From Verrucomicrobiota bacterium (GTDB lineage Bacteria; Verrucomicrobiota; Verrucomicrobiia; CAIQCK01): a stretch of DNA of 64,000 nucleotides. The notes under the pieces are model-generated. The model searched no databases. It was not told where the DNA came from and saw nothing but the letters and a program-made list of their open reading frames with translations. A program made the position numbers and the translations under genes. Positions 1-8,110 of this stretch are shown here, piece after piece (the first letter of the stretch is position 1; every line of letters starts with the position of its first letter). Where the stretch lies: assembly GCA_016235595.1 (NCBI GenBank), contig JACRJX010000048.1, positions 1 to 64,000 of the forward strand. The letters are read 5' to 3'.

Positions 1-975
1 CAGCACGTCGCTGGGCCGCGCGATGCGCTTGGTCCAGGAGAGTTCGCTGACGTGGACAAGACCCTCGACGCCTTCCTCCAGTTCCACGAACGCGCCGTAA
101 GGCACGATGTTGACCACCTTGCCCTTGACCTTCATGCCGACCGGATACTTGTTCTCGATGCTGTCCCACGGATCGGGCGAGCGCTGCTTCAAGCCGAGCG
201 ACACGCGTTCCTTTTCGCGGTTCACGTCGAGGACGACCACTTCCAACATGTCGCCGACCTTGCAAACCTCGTTGGGGTGATTGATGCGGCCCCAGCTCAT
301 GTCGGTGATGTGGAGCAAGCCGTCCAGACCGTCCAGGTCGATGAACGCGCCAAAATCGGTGATGTTCTTGACCACGCCGTGGACAACCATGCCGGGTTGC
401 AGCTCGGCGAAGAGCTTCTTGCGCTTTTCGTTGCGCTGCTGCTCGATCAACTCGCGGCGAGACAGGACGATGTTGTGCCGGTCCTGGTTGATCTTGACGA
501 CCTTGCACTCGATGGTCTGGCCGACAAATTCCTGGATGTTCCTTGGCGGGATGACGTCCACCTGCGATGCCGGCAGGAATGCCTCGACGCCGATGTTCAC
601 GATCATGCCGCCTTTGACAACGGCCTTGACCTTGCCAGAGACCGTGCCGCCTTCGTTGCAAATGACAATGATGCGGTCCCAGTTCTTCTTGGCTTCGGCC
701 TTTTCAAACGAAAGCACGACAGTGCCTTCTTCGTTTTCGAGCTTTTCCAGCAGCACTTCGATCTCGTCGCCGACGTGAACGGCCGCGGGATCGATAAATT
801 CGTGTACGGGGATGTTACCTTCGCTCTTGTAACCGATGTCCACGACGACGGCGTCGGGACGGATTTCGATGATACGACCCTTGACGACGCTGCCTTCGGT
901 GAAGGCCTGGGCGGTCTTCGCGAACAGTTCGTGCATGGGATGGTTGGACTTGGATTTTTCCTTGTCAGTTGGCAT
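1..975 (-). CDS. rpsA: 30S ribosomal protein S1, 3' end beyond window
   Basis: RNA-binding ribosomal protein that recruits mRNA to the 30S subunit. Translating the minus strand from the ATG at 975 gives a protein starting MPTDKEKSKSNHPMHELFAK, followed by successive S1 (OB-fold) repeats. Typical S1 phrases are visible: GRIIEIRPDAVVVDIGYKSEG, FLPASQVD, IVLSRRELIEQQR, GVVKNITDFGAFIDL, GLLHITDMSW, ERVSLGLKQRSPDPW and GLVHVSELSW. About 325 codons and four repeats are present; the remaining C-terminal repeats lie left of base 1. No strong Shine-Dalgarno precedes the ATG, which is usual for S1. It is divergent from hom, and a promoter and a leader hairpin lie upstream. The family assignment is essentially certain; the exact start rests on the loss of S1 similarity upstream. 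Confidence 0.96.
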   Translation of the reverse strand, partial: MPTDKEKSKSNHPMHELFAKTAQAFTEGSVVKGRIIEIRPDAVVVDIGYKSEGNIPVHEFIDPAAVHVGDEIEVLLEKLENEEGTVVLSFEKAEAKKNWDRIIVICNEGGTVSGKVKAVVKGGMIVNIGVEAFLPASQVDVIPPRNIQEFVGQTIECKVVKINQDRHNIVLSRRELIEQQRNEKRKKLFAELQPGMVVHGVVKNITDFGAFIDLDGLDGLLHITDMSWGRINHPNEVCKVGDMLEVVVLDVNREKERVSLGLKQRSPDPWDSIENKYPVGMKVKGKVVNIVPYGAFVELEEGVEGLVHVSELSWTKRIARPSDVL

Positions 976-1085
976 ACGGGGGGACGACCACGCGCCGCAA
1001 CGGGCGTGCCTGAGAGGCGGTGATACGACTTTCTATCTTTGATTGTTCAATTCCTTCTGGCTCCAGCCGCGGCGTCTGCCGCTCT

Positions 1086-1107
1086 CGCCGCCCGACCACG
1101 GGCGGCG
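1086..1107 (-). promoter_or_regulatory. Leader hairpin upstream of rpsA
   Basis: Perfect 9-base inverted repeat CGCCGCCCG / CGGGCGGCG with a 4-base loop. It lies just downstream of the predicted rpsA promoter and about 110 bases before the rpsA start codon, so it would sit near the 5' end of a roughly 140-base leader. S1 is known to be translationally autoregulated in other bacteria; a similar role here is only an inference. Confidence 0.4.
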
Positions 1108-1122
1108 GAAAAAGGAGCGCGG

Positions 1123-1151
1123 TTTATAGGCCACTCCGTCCCCGAACGCAA
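1123..1151 (-). promoter_or_regulatory. Predicted rpsA promoter
   Basis: Minus strand reads TTGCGT (1151-1146), a 16-base spacer and CTATAA (1129-1124), or TATAAA one base on. It is directed at rpsA and follows the same TTGC-type -35 form as other promoters in this window. Confidence 0.55.
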
Positions 1152-1273
1152 GGGTTTCTTTAGCGGTATTCTTTTGCGGTTTTGGGACGGCCCCGCGCCG
1201 TTGAAACGATCGTCAGAAGAGCCGCGAAGATTTAGTGGACAACCGCCGCGCGGAGGGTAGAAAGGGTGGCGTC

Positions 1274-2581
1274 ATGAGCAAACCATTGGTCATCGGCCTC
1301 ATCGGTTTCGGCAACATCGGCAGCGGCGTCGTGCGCACGCTGGCCGAGCGCGCCGATCTCATCCGTTCGCGCCTGCCGCGCCTGATCGTCCTCAAGACGA
1401 TTGCCGACAAGGACACCGTCACGAAACGCAACGCGCCGTATCGGCCGGAGCAGCTCGTCGGCGACGCCATGACCCTCATCAACGACCCGGAAATCGACGC
1501 CGTGATCGAACTCGTCGGCGGTCTGGAACCGGCGCGCACGTTCGTTGAACGCGCGCTGCGCGCCGGCAAGCACGTCGTCACCGCCAACAAGGCGTTGCTG
1601 GCCGTCCACGGGCCGGAACTGATGGCGCTGGCGGAAGAGAAGAACGTCGGATTGCTTTTCGAGGCGAGCGTCGGCGGCGGCATCCCGATCATCCGCGCGC
1701 TGCAGCAGGGCCTTTGCGCCAACGAACTGACGAGCGTCCAGGGCATCCTCAACGGCACCTGCAATTACATCCTCACCCGCATGGGCGAGCGAGAGATGCC
1801 GTTCTCGCAGGCGCTCGAAGAGGCCAAGTCCCACGGTTACGCCGAGCCGGACCCGACCTACGATATCGAGGGCTACGACACCGCGCACAAGATTGCCATC
1901 CTTGCCTCGCTGGCATTCGGCATGGACATCCGGTTCAAGGATGTTTTCACACAAGGCATCACGCAGCTCGAACCGGCCGACATACAGGCCGCACACGAGA
2001 TGGGCTATACGATCAAGTTGCTCGGCATCGCCAAGCGCGCGGCTGCCGGCGCGGCCGCCGAGGTGCGCGTGCATCCGACGCTCATCCCGCTCGACTCGCC
2101 GCTCGGCAAGGTCAACGGCGTCTTCAACGGTGTCCTCGTGGACGGCCGGCCCATCGGCACGACCATGTATTACGGCCGCGGCGCTGGCGCGGATGCCACC
2201 AGTTCCGCTGTCATCAGCGACCTGATGGCGTTGGCAGCGGACGAAAGCCGCTTCAGCCGCTGGCGCGACGGCCGCCTCCGCGTCCAGCCCGGCGCGAAGG
2301 CCATCAAGCCGATGGACGCGCTGGAGACCCATTACTATATCCGTTTCACGATGGCCGACCGGCCGGGTGCGATGGCCACCATCGGCCACGCGCTTGCCGA
2401 CCAGGGCGTCTCCATCCGCTCGATGATCCAGCACCAGAGCGACGATTCCGGCAAGCGTCCCGCGACAATCTCGATCGTGACCCACCTTGCGAAGGAAAAA
2501 GGCATCCAAGCCGCCATCGCAAGCGTTGAAGGCCACGAGATGAGCGCGGCCAAGGCGTTCGTGCTGCGAGTGGAAGAATAA
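1274..2581 (+). CDS. hom: Homoserine dehydrogenase with ACT domain
   Basis: Reduces aspartate semialdehyde to homoserine with NAD(P)H in the cytoplasm, leading to threonine, methionine and isoleucine. The protein has 435 residues, normal for the monofunctional enzyme. The N-terminal Rossmann motif is IGFGNIGSGVV, followed by the conserved VVTANKALL segment. The catalytic-domain signature GYAEPDPTYDIEGYDTAHK lies in mid-protein. A C-terminal ACT domain begins near residue 350 (YYIRFTMADRPGAMATIG) and suggests allosteric feedback by threonine. The ATG at 1274 was chosen because the fold begins right there (MSKPLVIGLIGFG) and a purine-rich GGAGGGTAGAAAGGG stretch precedes it; an in-frame upstream start at 1235 adds only arginine-rich residues. 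No linked aspartokinase or threonine synthase is seen. Confidence 0.96.
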   Translation: MSKPLVIGLIGFGNIGSGVVRTLAERADLIRSRLPRLIVLKTIADKDTVTKRNAPYRPEQLVGDAMTLINDPEIDAVIELVGGLEPARTFVERALRAGKHVVTANKALLAVHGPELMALAEEKNVGLLFEASVGGGIPIIRALQQGLCANELTSVQGILNGTCNYILTRMGEREMPFSQALEEAKSHGYAEPDPTYDIEGYDTAHKIAILASLAFGMDIRFKDVFTQGITQLEPADIQAAHEMGYTIKLLGIAKRAAAGAAAEVRVHPTLIPLDSPLGKVNGVFNGVLVDGRPIGTTMYYGRGAGADATSSAVISDLMALAADESRFSRWRDGRLRVQPGAKAIKPMDALETHYYIRFTMADRPGAMATIGHALADQGVSIRSMIQHQSDDSGKRPATISIVTHLAKEKGIQAAIASVEGHEMSAAKAFVLRVEE

Positions 2582-2635
2582 CCGCCGGGCGGAACTCGAT
2601 CATCGCGAGCCGCGCGGCTTTGGGTTGAATTGAGC

Positions 2636-5425
2636 ATGCGAACCAACTGCGCCAGATTTCTCGGCGCCGTGGGATGGATGGTATTCCTCACGGCGGCAAC
2701 TCTCGCTTCCGAATCCGCCAAGCCACCCGATCTCTATGTTGCCACGACGGGCAATGATACGTGGTCGGGCCGGCTGTCTGCGCCGAACGCTGGCCGCACC
2801 GACGGGCCCCTTGCGACGCTCACCGGCGCGCGCGATGCCATCCGCAAGAACAGAGATCAGAGATCAGAGGTCAGAGATCGGAAATCAGAAATCAGAGATT
2901 CTGTTACCGTCCATGTTCGTGGCGGCGTTTATCGTCTCAACGCGCCCTTTGTGTTGGAGCCGCAGGATTCGGGTGTGACGTTCGCGGCGTATCAGAAAGA
3001 GAAGCCCGTCTTCAGCGGTGGACGCGTTGTGACGGGATTTCGCCGAAACGGGAAACTATGGGAAGCAGAGATTCCCGATGTGAAAGCCGGGCAGTGGTAT
3101 TTCCGGCAGCTCTTCGTCAACGGCCAGCGCCGGCAGCGGGCGCGTTCACCGAACACCGGCTACCACCGCATTGCCTCGCAGTTGCCGGGGCCGCGCGACG
3201 CGCACGGCAAGGAAATCGCCCGCGACAAATTCGTCTTCAAGCCCGGTGACATCCAGCCGTGGGCACGGCTCGGCGACGTGAACGTCGTGCTCATGCACTC
3301 GTGGGAAACCTCGATCCATCCGCTGAAATCCGTGGACACCGCATCGAACGTCGTCACGTTCGCCGCGCCGTTGAAGGAATGGTGGTGCATCGGTTACTGG
3401 GAGAAGAACGCACGTTACTACGTCGAGAACGCGCTCGAACTGCTCGACCAGCCCGGCGAGTGGTATCTGAACCGCGAGACCGGCGTGCTCAGCTACTGGC
3501 CCATGCCCGGCGAGCGGCTCGGCAAAACCGAAGTCGTCGCGCCGCGGCTCATCGAGTTGGTCCGGCTCGCCGGCAACGCCGATGAAAGCCGCTTCGTCGA
3601 GCGCGTCACACTGCAAGGGCTGGCCTTTCATCACAGCGACTGGATCCTGGACCCGAAAGGCAACAGCAGCACGCAGGCGGCGGTTGAGGTGCCTGCGGCG
3701 GTGATGGCCGACGGCGCGCTCAACTGTGTGTTCGAGCGTTGCGAGGTGGCGCACGTCGGCACCTATGGCGTCTGGTTCCGGCGCGGCTGCAAAGATTGCC
3801 GCATCCAGCAGAACCGTCTTCACGACCTCGGTGCGGGCGGGGTGCGCGTGGGTGAGGATCGCATGGCGAAGACCGACACGGCCGAATCAAGTCGCACACT
3901 TGTGGACAACAACCACATTTTCGACGGCGGCCGGGTTTACGCGGCGGGCGTTGGCGTTTGGGTGGCACAGAGCAGCCACAATCGGATTTCGCACAACGAC
4001 ATCCACGACCTGCTTTACAGTGGCATGAGCATCGGCTGGAACTGGGGTCTTGAAACCAATCGCACACATCACAACGTCATGGAGTTCAATCATGTCCACG
4101 ATTGCGTCCACGGCACCCTCAGCGACGCGGGGCTCATCTATACACTGGGTGTTTCGCCCGGCAGCGTCATTCGCAATAACATCTTCCACGACATGTGGCC
4201 TTACGAGCAGCCCGCGCTCGGCTGGGGCATCTACCTCGACGGCCGGACCGGTGACTACCTCATCGAGAGCAACGTCGTTTTCAACACGCTCAGCGGCGGT
4301 CTCATGTTCAACAACGGCGGCCACGCCCATCTTATCCGCAACAACATTTTCGCGTTCTCGGCCAACCAGGCGCTCTGGCCTTACTCGGAGAAACGGCCGA
4401 GCACGCTGCGCAATAACATTGTTTTCCTGACACAGGGCACACTGCTCATCCCGCACGGCGAGCGTTCGCTGAACGAGCGGCTCGCTGCAAAAGAACCTCC
4501 CGGTGATTGGGACAACAACCTCTATTGGCACACCGGCGGCACCGATCAACTCCGTTTCTACCGGCACACGTTCAAGGAGTGGCAGGCGCTTGGCCTCGAC
4601 CGGCACTCGCTCGTGGCCGATCCGCAATTCGCCAACGCCGCGCGCCACGATTTCCGTCTCAAGCCCCAATCTCCTGCCCTCGCGCTCGGCTTCCAACCGA
4701 TAGACACGAGCCACGTTGGCCTCTACGGCGATCCCGCGTGGGTCAACGAATCGCGTCACGACCAATGCCGTGTCCATCCGTTGCCGCCACCACCACCCGC
4801 GCCGAAACCGCTGACGGTGAATGACGACTTCGAGAAGACTGCCACGGGTTTGCCGCCGAACAATGCGCGCGTGGACGGCGAGGCAAACGGCGCTTCCATC
4901 CGTGTCAGCGACGAACGCGCTGCCAACGGCAAACACAGTCTGAAGATCACCGACTCAAAGACGCTCAAGCCGACGTGGCAGCCACATTTTTATTACCAGC
5001 CTCACATGACCAGCGGCATCGTGCGCGAGAGCTTCGATGTATGGCTCGCGCCGGAAGCACAGTTCGGCACCGAGTGGCGCGACAGTACGGCGTATCCACA
5101 CAACATCGGCCCGAGCGTCAGCTTCAGCGGCAGCGGCGGGGTCATCGTGGGCGGCAAGACATTGACGCGGATGCCCGCCGGCGCATGGTTTCGCGTCGAG
5201 ATCGAGGCGGCCCTCGGCAAGAATGCCCCGCGCACATTCAAGCTCACGCTGACGCCGCGCGACGGTGTGCCGCAGGTTTTTGGAGACCTGCCGATCTCTG
5301 GCAGCAACTTCCACGAAGTCCACTGGCTCGGTTTCAGCAGCACCGCCGCGGCTGACACGGCGTTTTGCCTCGACAACCTGCGAATCTCGCAGAAACCGGA
5401 CAAGGTTGTGCGGTCATCGCGGTGA
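2636..5425 (+). CDS. Secreted right-handed beta-helix protein
   Basis: 929-residue exported protein of the parallel beta-helix type, found among polysaccharide lyases and glycoside hydrolases. A signal peptide (residues 1 to about 25, FLGAVGWMVFLTAATLAS) is followed by the common opening PDLYVATTGNDTWSGRLSAPN. The central region, about residues 130-680, has regularly spaced beta-helix coils such as RIQQNRLHDLGAGGVRVGE, NRISHNDIHDLLYSGMSIG and HLIRNNIFAFSANQALW. A proline-rich linker (PLPPPPPAPKP) leads to a C-terminal lectin-like domain of about 180 residues. A 49-base heptamer repeat lies inside the gene, in a loop before the first helix strand. The ATG at 2636 places the signal peptide at the N-terminus. 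Substrate unknown; probably acts on plant or algal polysaccharide outside the cytoplasm. Confidence 0.8.
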   Translation: MRTNCARFLGAVGWMVFLTAATLASESAKPPDLYVATTGNDTWSGRLSAPNAGRTDGPLATLTGARDAIRKNRDQRSEVRDRKSEIRDSVTVHVRGGVYRLNAPFVLEPQDSGVTFAAYQKEKPVFSGGRVVTGFRRNGKLWEAEIPDVKAGQWYFRQLFVNGQRRQRARSPNTGYHRIASQLPGPRDAHGKEIARDKFVFKPGDIQPWARLGDVNVVLMHSWETSIHPLKSVDTASNVVTFAAPLKEWWCIGYWEKNARYYVENALELLDQPGEWYLNRETGVLSYWPMPGERLGKTEVVAPRLIELVRLAGNADESRFVERVTLQGLAFHHSDWILDPKGNSSTQAAVEVPAAVMADGALNCVFERCEVAHVGTYGVWFRRGCKDCRIQQNRLHDLGAGGVRVGEDRMAKTDTAESSRTLVDNNHIFDGGRVYAAGVGVWVAQSSHNRISHNDIHDLLYSGMSIGWNWGLETNRTHHNVMEFNHVHDCVHGTLSDAGLIYTLGVSPGSVIRNNIFHDMWPYEQPALGWGIYLDGRTGDYLIESNVVFNTLSGGLMFNNGGHAHLIRNNIFAFSANQALWPYSEKRPSTLRNNIVFLTQGTLLIPHGERSLNERLAAKEPPGDWDNNLYWHTGGTDQLRFYRHTFKEWQALGLDRHSLVADPQFANAARHDFRLKPQSPALALGFQPIDTSHVGLYGDPAWVNESRHDQCRVHPLPPPPPAPKPLTVNDDFEKTATGLPPNNARVDGEANGASIRVSDERAANGKHSLKITDSKTLKPTWQPHFYYQPHMTSGIVRESFDVWLAPEAQFGTEWRDSTAYPHNIGPSVSFSGSGGVIVGGKTLTRMPAGAWFRVEIEAALGKNAPRTFKLTLTPRDGVPQVFGDLPISGSNFHEVHWLGFSSTAAADTAFCLDNLRISQKPDKVVRSSR
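2852..2900. repeat. Seven 7-base tandem units inside the beta-helix gene
   Basis: Seven consecutive units of AGAGATC or a one/two-base variant: AGAGATC, AGAGATC, AGAGGTC, AGAGATC, GGAAATC, AGAAATC, AGAGATT. Because 7 is not a multiple of 3 the array is read in all three phases. It contains no stop codon in any forward phase and encodes a charged RDQRSEV-like heptapeptide. Confidence 0.9.
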
Positions 5426-5471
5426 ACCTTAGCCAGCCGCACAGGCCCGCAACATTCCCTGCCTCGTCACG

Positions 5472-8099
5472 TCATTTGCTCAACGTCTCGAATAACTGAT
5501 CCGGCATGAGCCGAGGTGAAATCACGTAAACCGGCTCGCCCGGTTTCAGAGTGCGAGTCGAGTCCGGATTGCCCATCAGGTCGAGCACACTCGCGCCTTT
5601 GGCCGCCAATGTTCGCGATTGTTCGCTCCAGACCACTGCGACAGAGCCGCGACCTTTGGAAAAGAGGTGAATCGTCAGGCCGTTCTGTTCGCGCTTGCCG
5701 GCAGGCTTGGCCCCATCGAGTTGCTGTTCCAACGCGCTGTAAGCCATCATCGTCGGCTTCGGCCGGCCGTCGTAATCCATCAGAACATAATAGCCATTGG
5801 CCATCGTCGAGAACCACGGCAACGCGCCGCGCACGCCGCCTGTGTAGTAATAGCAAATGTTGACCACGCCGGAGGAAAGCATCTGCGCCATGCCCCGCAC
5901 CAGGCCGCACGCGGCGTCCACGCCAGTCAGATTCCTGGTGGCGCTGGCTCTCGAGCCAAAAGGCGCGCCGCGACTGAAACCTTCCTGCGGCAACCACGAT
6001 GCAAACGGCGGGCAACGGAGACCGCCCTCGGTCATGTAGATTGGCTTCGGCTTGCCGTGCGCCTGCATTTGTTCCGCGAAGTGACGCACTTCCTGCTCGA
6101 TGAACGCCGGTTCGCCCGGCGCTTTTGGTTCCGTCACCGCCGGGCTCCAGTAGACATGATAGGAAAGGGCATCCATGAAGTTGAGCGCGTCCTGCGCCAG
6201 CACGCGCCGTGTCCACTCAGCTGCGTACGACGAGAAACAACCGCCAATGACCACCGCCTGCGGATCGGCACGCTTGATGGCACGATAAGCAGCCTTCAAC
6301 AGTTCCGCGTATTCTTCCGGCGTGCCGGCGAAGAAACCCCGCCCATACGGCTCGTTCCACACTTCCCAGTGACGAATGCGATCCCGGAAGTGTTCGACGG
6401 TGCGGAACACGTAGTCCTCCCACTCGGCAACGTCGCGAGGCGGCGCACTCGTCCAACTGCCGTGGTCCTGATCTTTCGGATGTGGCCGCCCTGCCCAAAG
6501 CGGCGGATGACCGAGGTTCGCCATGATCGTAAAGCCGCGCTTCCGCAGTTCGTTGATTTCCGCGTCGCGCCACACCCATGTTCCTTTGTCCGGCTCAACA
6601 ACGCGCCAATGGCAGAAGTCGCCGAAGTCGTGCAACCGCACCCAGCGCGCGCCCATCGCTTCCGACGCGAGCAACGTGTTGGTCGGCTCGGGCGTGGTCG
6701 CGGTCACATGGGTGCCGAACATCGAATGGGTCCGCAGTTTCCGGCCGCGCTTCGGGAACACGCCGAACCACACTTCGCCGCTCGCTGGCGAATCGTCAGC
6801 CTGCACGCGCACACGATACATGCCCGGTGTTTTTGGTCGAAAAGTCGCCCGATCCGGGACGCCAGCTTTTGCCGGTCGTGAAAGCGTTGTCACTGGCCGC
6901 GACCAAAGATCCTCCAGCGTGTAACGCAGCATCGTGTCGCCGGTGGCATGCGCCGTCACCTCGACGTTCTCTCCAACGCGACACCATCGTGTCGGCGTCT
7001 CGGCCCCGATTTCGACCCGATGCGCCGGTTGGTAATCGCTCGCATCGCCTTCCTCAATCTGCACGTCATCGAGCCATATCGTCCCGCTCGGCACAATCCG
7101 CGCGACGTAATCCTCCCACATCGCCGGCATCGCGGTGCCACTGACTTGATATCGCGCCCACGTGGTCGTTGCGTTCACCGTGGCCTTGCGCTCGTTGCGG
7201 TTGCCGGGCGAGTCACCACCTTCGTCGGCCCATTCGAAGAACCGCAGCGTCACGCGCGTGCCCGGTTTGGCGGCTTTGATCCATGCGCTGAGCGTGTAAC
7301 GCTGGCCAGGACGGATGTGGAACGGCCGGCACTCGATGCCCGCCGACGCGGTGCGCGGCCGCGTGGTTGCAGCCAGAGGCCGGTTCAGCGGGAGCGTCAC
7401 GCTCGGCAGTGTGGCCTCTCCGATGCGCGCGCTGCACGAGCCTGAATGTGCCGCCGTCCGGTCTACCATGAAACCGTCCGTTGGTGTCCAGCCTTCTGGT
7501 CCGGCCTCAAAACCGCTGTTGAAGATGCGGTTGCCTTTGATCGGCGGCATGTCCGCCCCGGCGACCGCGTCCTCATGCGCGCCCGGCAGCAGTGACACGT
7601 CATCCACCAGCAACGTGCCCGTGCCGGCAAACATGATGTAGATGCCGCACGCGGCGTCGGATTCACTCGCTTCGGCGATGAGGACATAAGGCCGCCACTC
7701 GTTCTTGACCCGGCAATGGCGCTTAATATAGCCGGTGTAAGGTTCGCCGTGTTTGCGGACGCCGACATACACCGTCGAGGTCACGTTGCCCTTCAGCCAG
7801 AGGCGCAACGTGTAGGTTTTTCCTTTTTCGACAGCGACCTGGGCGGAATGGAACTGCACGCCGCCGGTTTCGAAACGGCTGCACGTAATGCGTTGGGCGG
7901 ACTTGCCTCCGTGAACGTCGCGCGTCTCTTCGGCAAAAACGACGTCGTTGGAGCCGTAACAGTTTTTCACCCAGCCCGCAGCCAGGCCGCCGTTGAATGG
8001 CGCTTCCATGCCGCCGGAACGAAGCAATTCGTTGCTGTCGGCGAGGATGATCTGTTGGAACAGACCGGTGGCGGCGAGCCAGATGGCGAGGAATTTCAT
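5472..8099 (-). CDS. Secreted clan GH-A glycoside hydrolase with carbohydrate-binding modules
   Basis: 875 residues. Signal peptide (MKFLAIWLAATGLFQQIILA), then two jelly-roll modules of the CBM4/9 type (about residues 20-180 and 190-360; ends LLVDDVSLLPG and IWLDDVQIEEG), an Ig-like segment, and a TIM-barrel hydrolase from about 465. The catalytic acid/base is in HWEVWNEPYG (Glu583) and the probable nucleophile in PIYMTEGG (Glu691), the expected arrangement for clan GH-A (GH39/GH5-like). The ATG at 8099 begins the signal peptide. It is the last gene of a minus-strand cluster, 11 bases after the sialidase-like gene, so probably cotranscribed. The exact GH family and substrate cannot be fixed by eye. 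Confidence 0.82.
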   Translation of the reverse strand: MKFLAIWLAATGLFQQIILADSNELLRSGGMEAPFNGGLAAGWVKNCYGSNDVVFAEETRDVHGGKSAQRITCSRFETGGVQFHSAQVAVEKGKTYTLRLWLKGNVTSTVYVGVRKHGEPYTGYIKRHCRVKNEWRPYVLIAEASESDAACGIYIMFAGTGTLLVDDVSLLPGAHEDAVAGADMPPIKGNRIFNSGFEAGPEGWTPTDGFMVDRTAAHSGSCSARIGEATLPSVTLPLNRPLAATTRPRTASAGIECRPFHIRPGQRYTLSAWIKAAKPGTRVTLRFFEWADEGGDSPGNRNERKATVNATTTWARYQVSGTAMPAMWEDYVARIVPSGTIWLDDVQIEEGDASDYQPAHRVEIGAETPTRWCRVGENVEVTAHATGDTMLRYTLEDLWSRPVTTLSRPAKAGVPDRATFRPKTPGMYRVRVQADDSPASGEVWFGVFPKRGRKLRTHSMFGTHVTATTPEPTNTLLASEAMGARWVRLHDFGDFCHWRVVEPDKGTWVWRDAEINELRKRGFTIMANLGHPPLWAGRPHPKDQDHGSWTSAPPRDVAEWEDYVFRTVEHFRDRIRHWEVWNEPYGRGFFAGTPEEYAELLKAAYRAIKRADPQAVVIGGCFSSYAAEWTRRVLAQDALNFMDALSYHVYWSPAVTEPKAPGEPAFIEQEVRHFAEQMQAHGKPKPIYMTEGGLRCPPFASWLPQEGFSRGAPFGSRASATRNLTGVDAACGLVRGMAQMLSSGVVNICYYYTGGVRGALPWFSTMANGYYVLMDYDGRPKPTMMAYSALEQQLDGAKPAGKREQNGLTIHLFSKGRGSVAVVWSEQSRTLAAKGASVLDLMGNPDSTRTLKPGEPVYVISPRLMPDQLFETLSK

Positions 8100-8110
8100 A
8101 TGAGACGATC

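Noticed and set aside
52..1023. 323-codon open frame on the plus strand
   Set aside because: Antisense to rpsA, whose S1 repeats are unmistakable on the minus strand.
2852..2900. CRISPR-like array
   Set aside because: Units are 7 bases without spacers; it is a simple tandem repeat.
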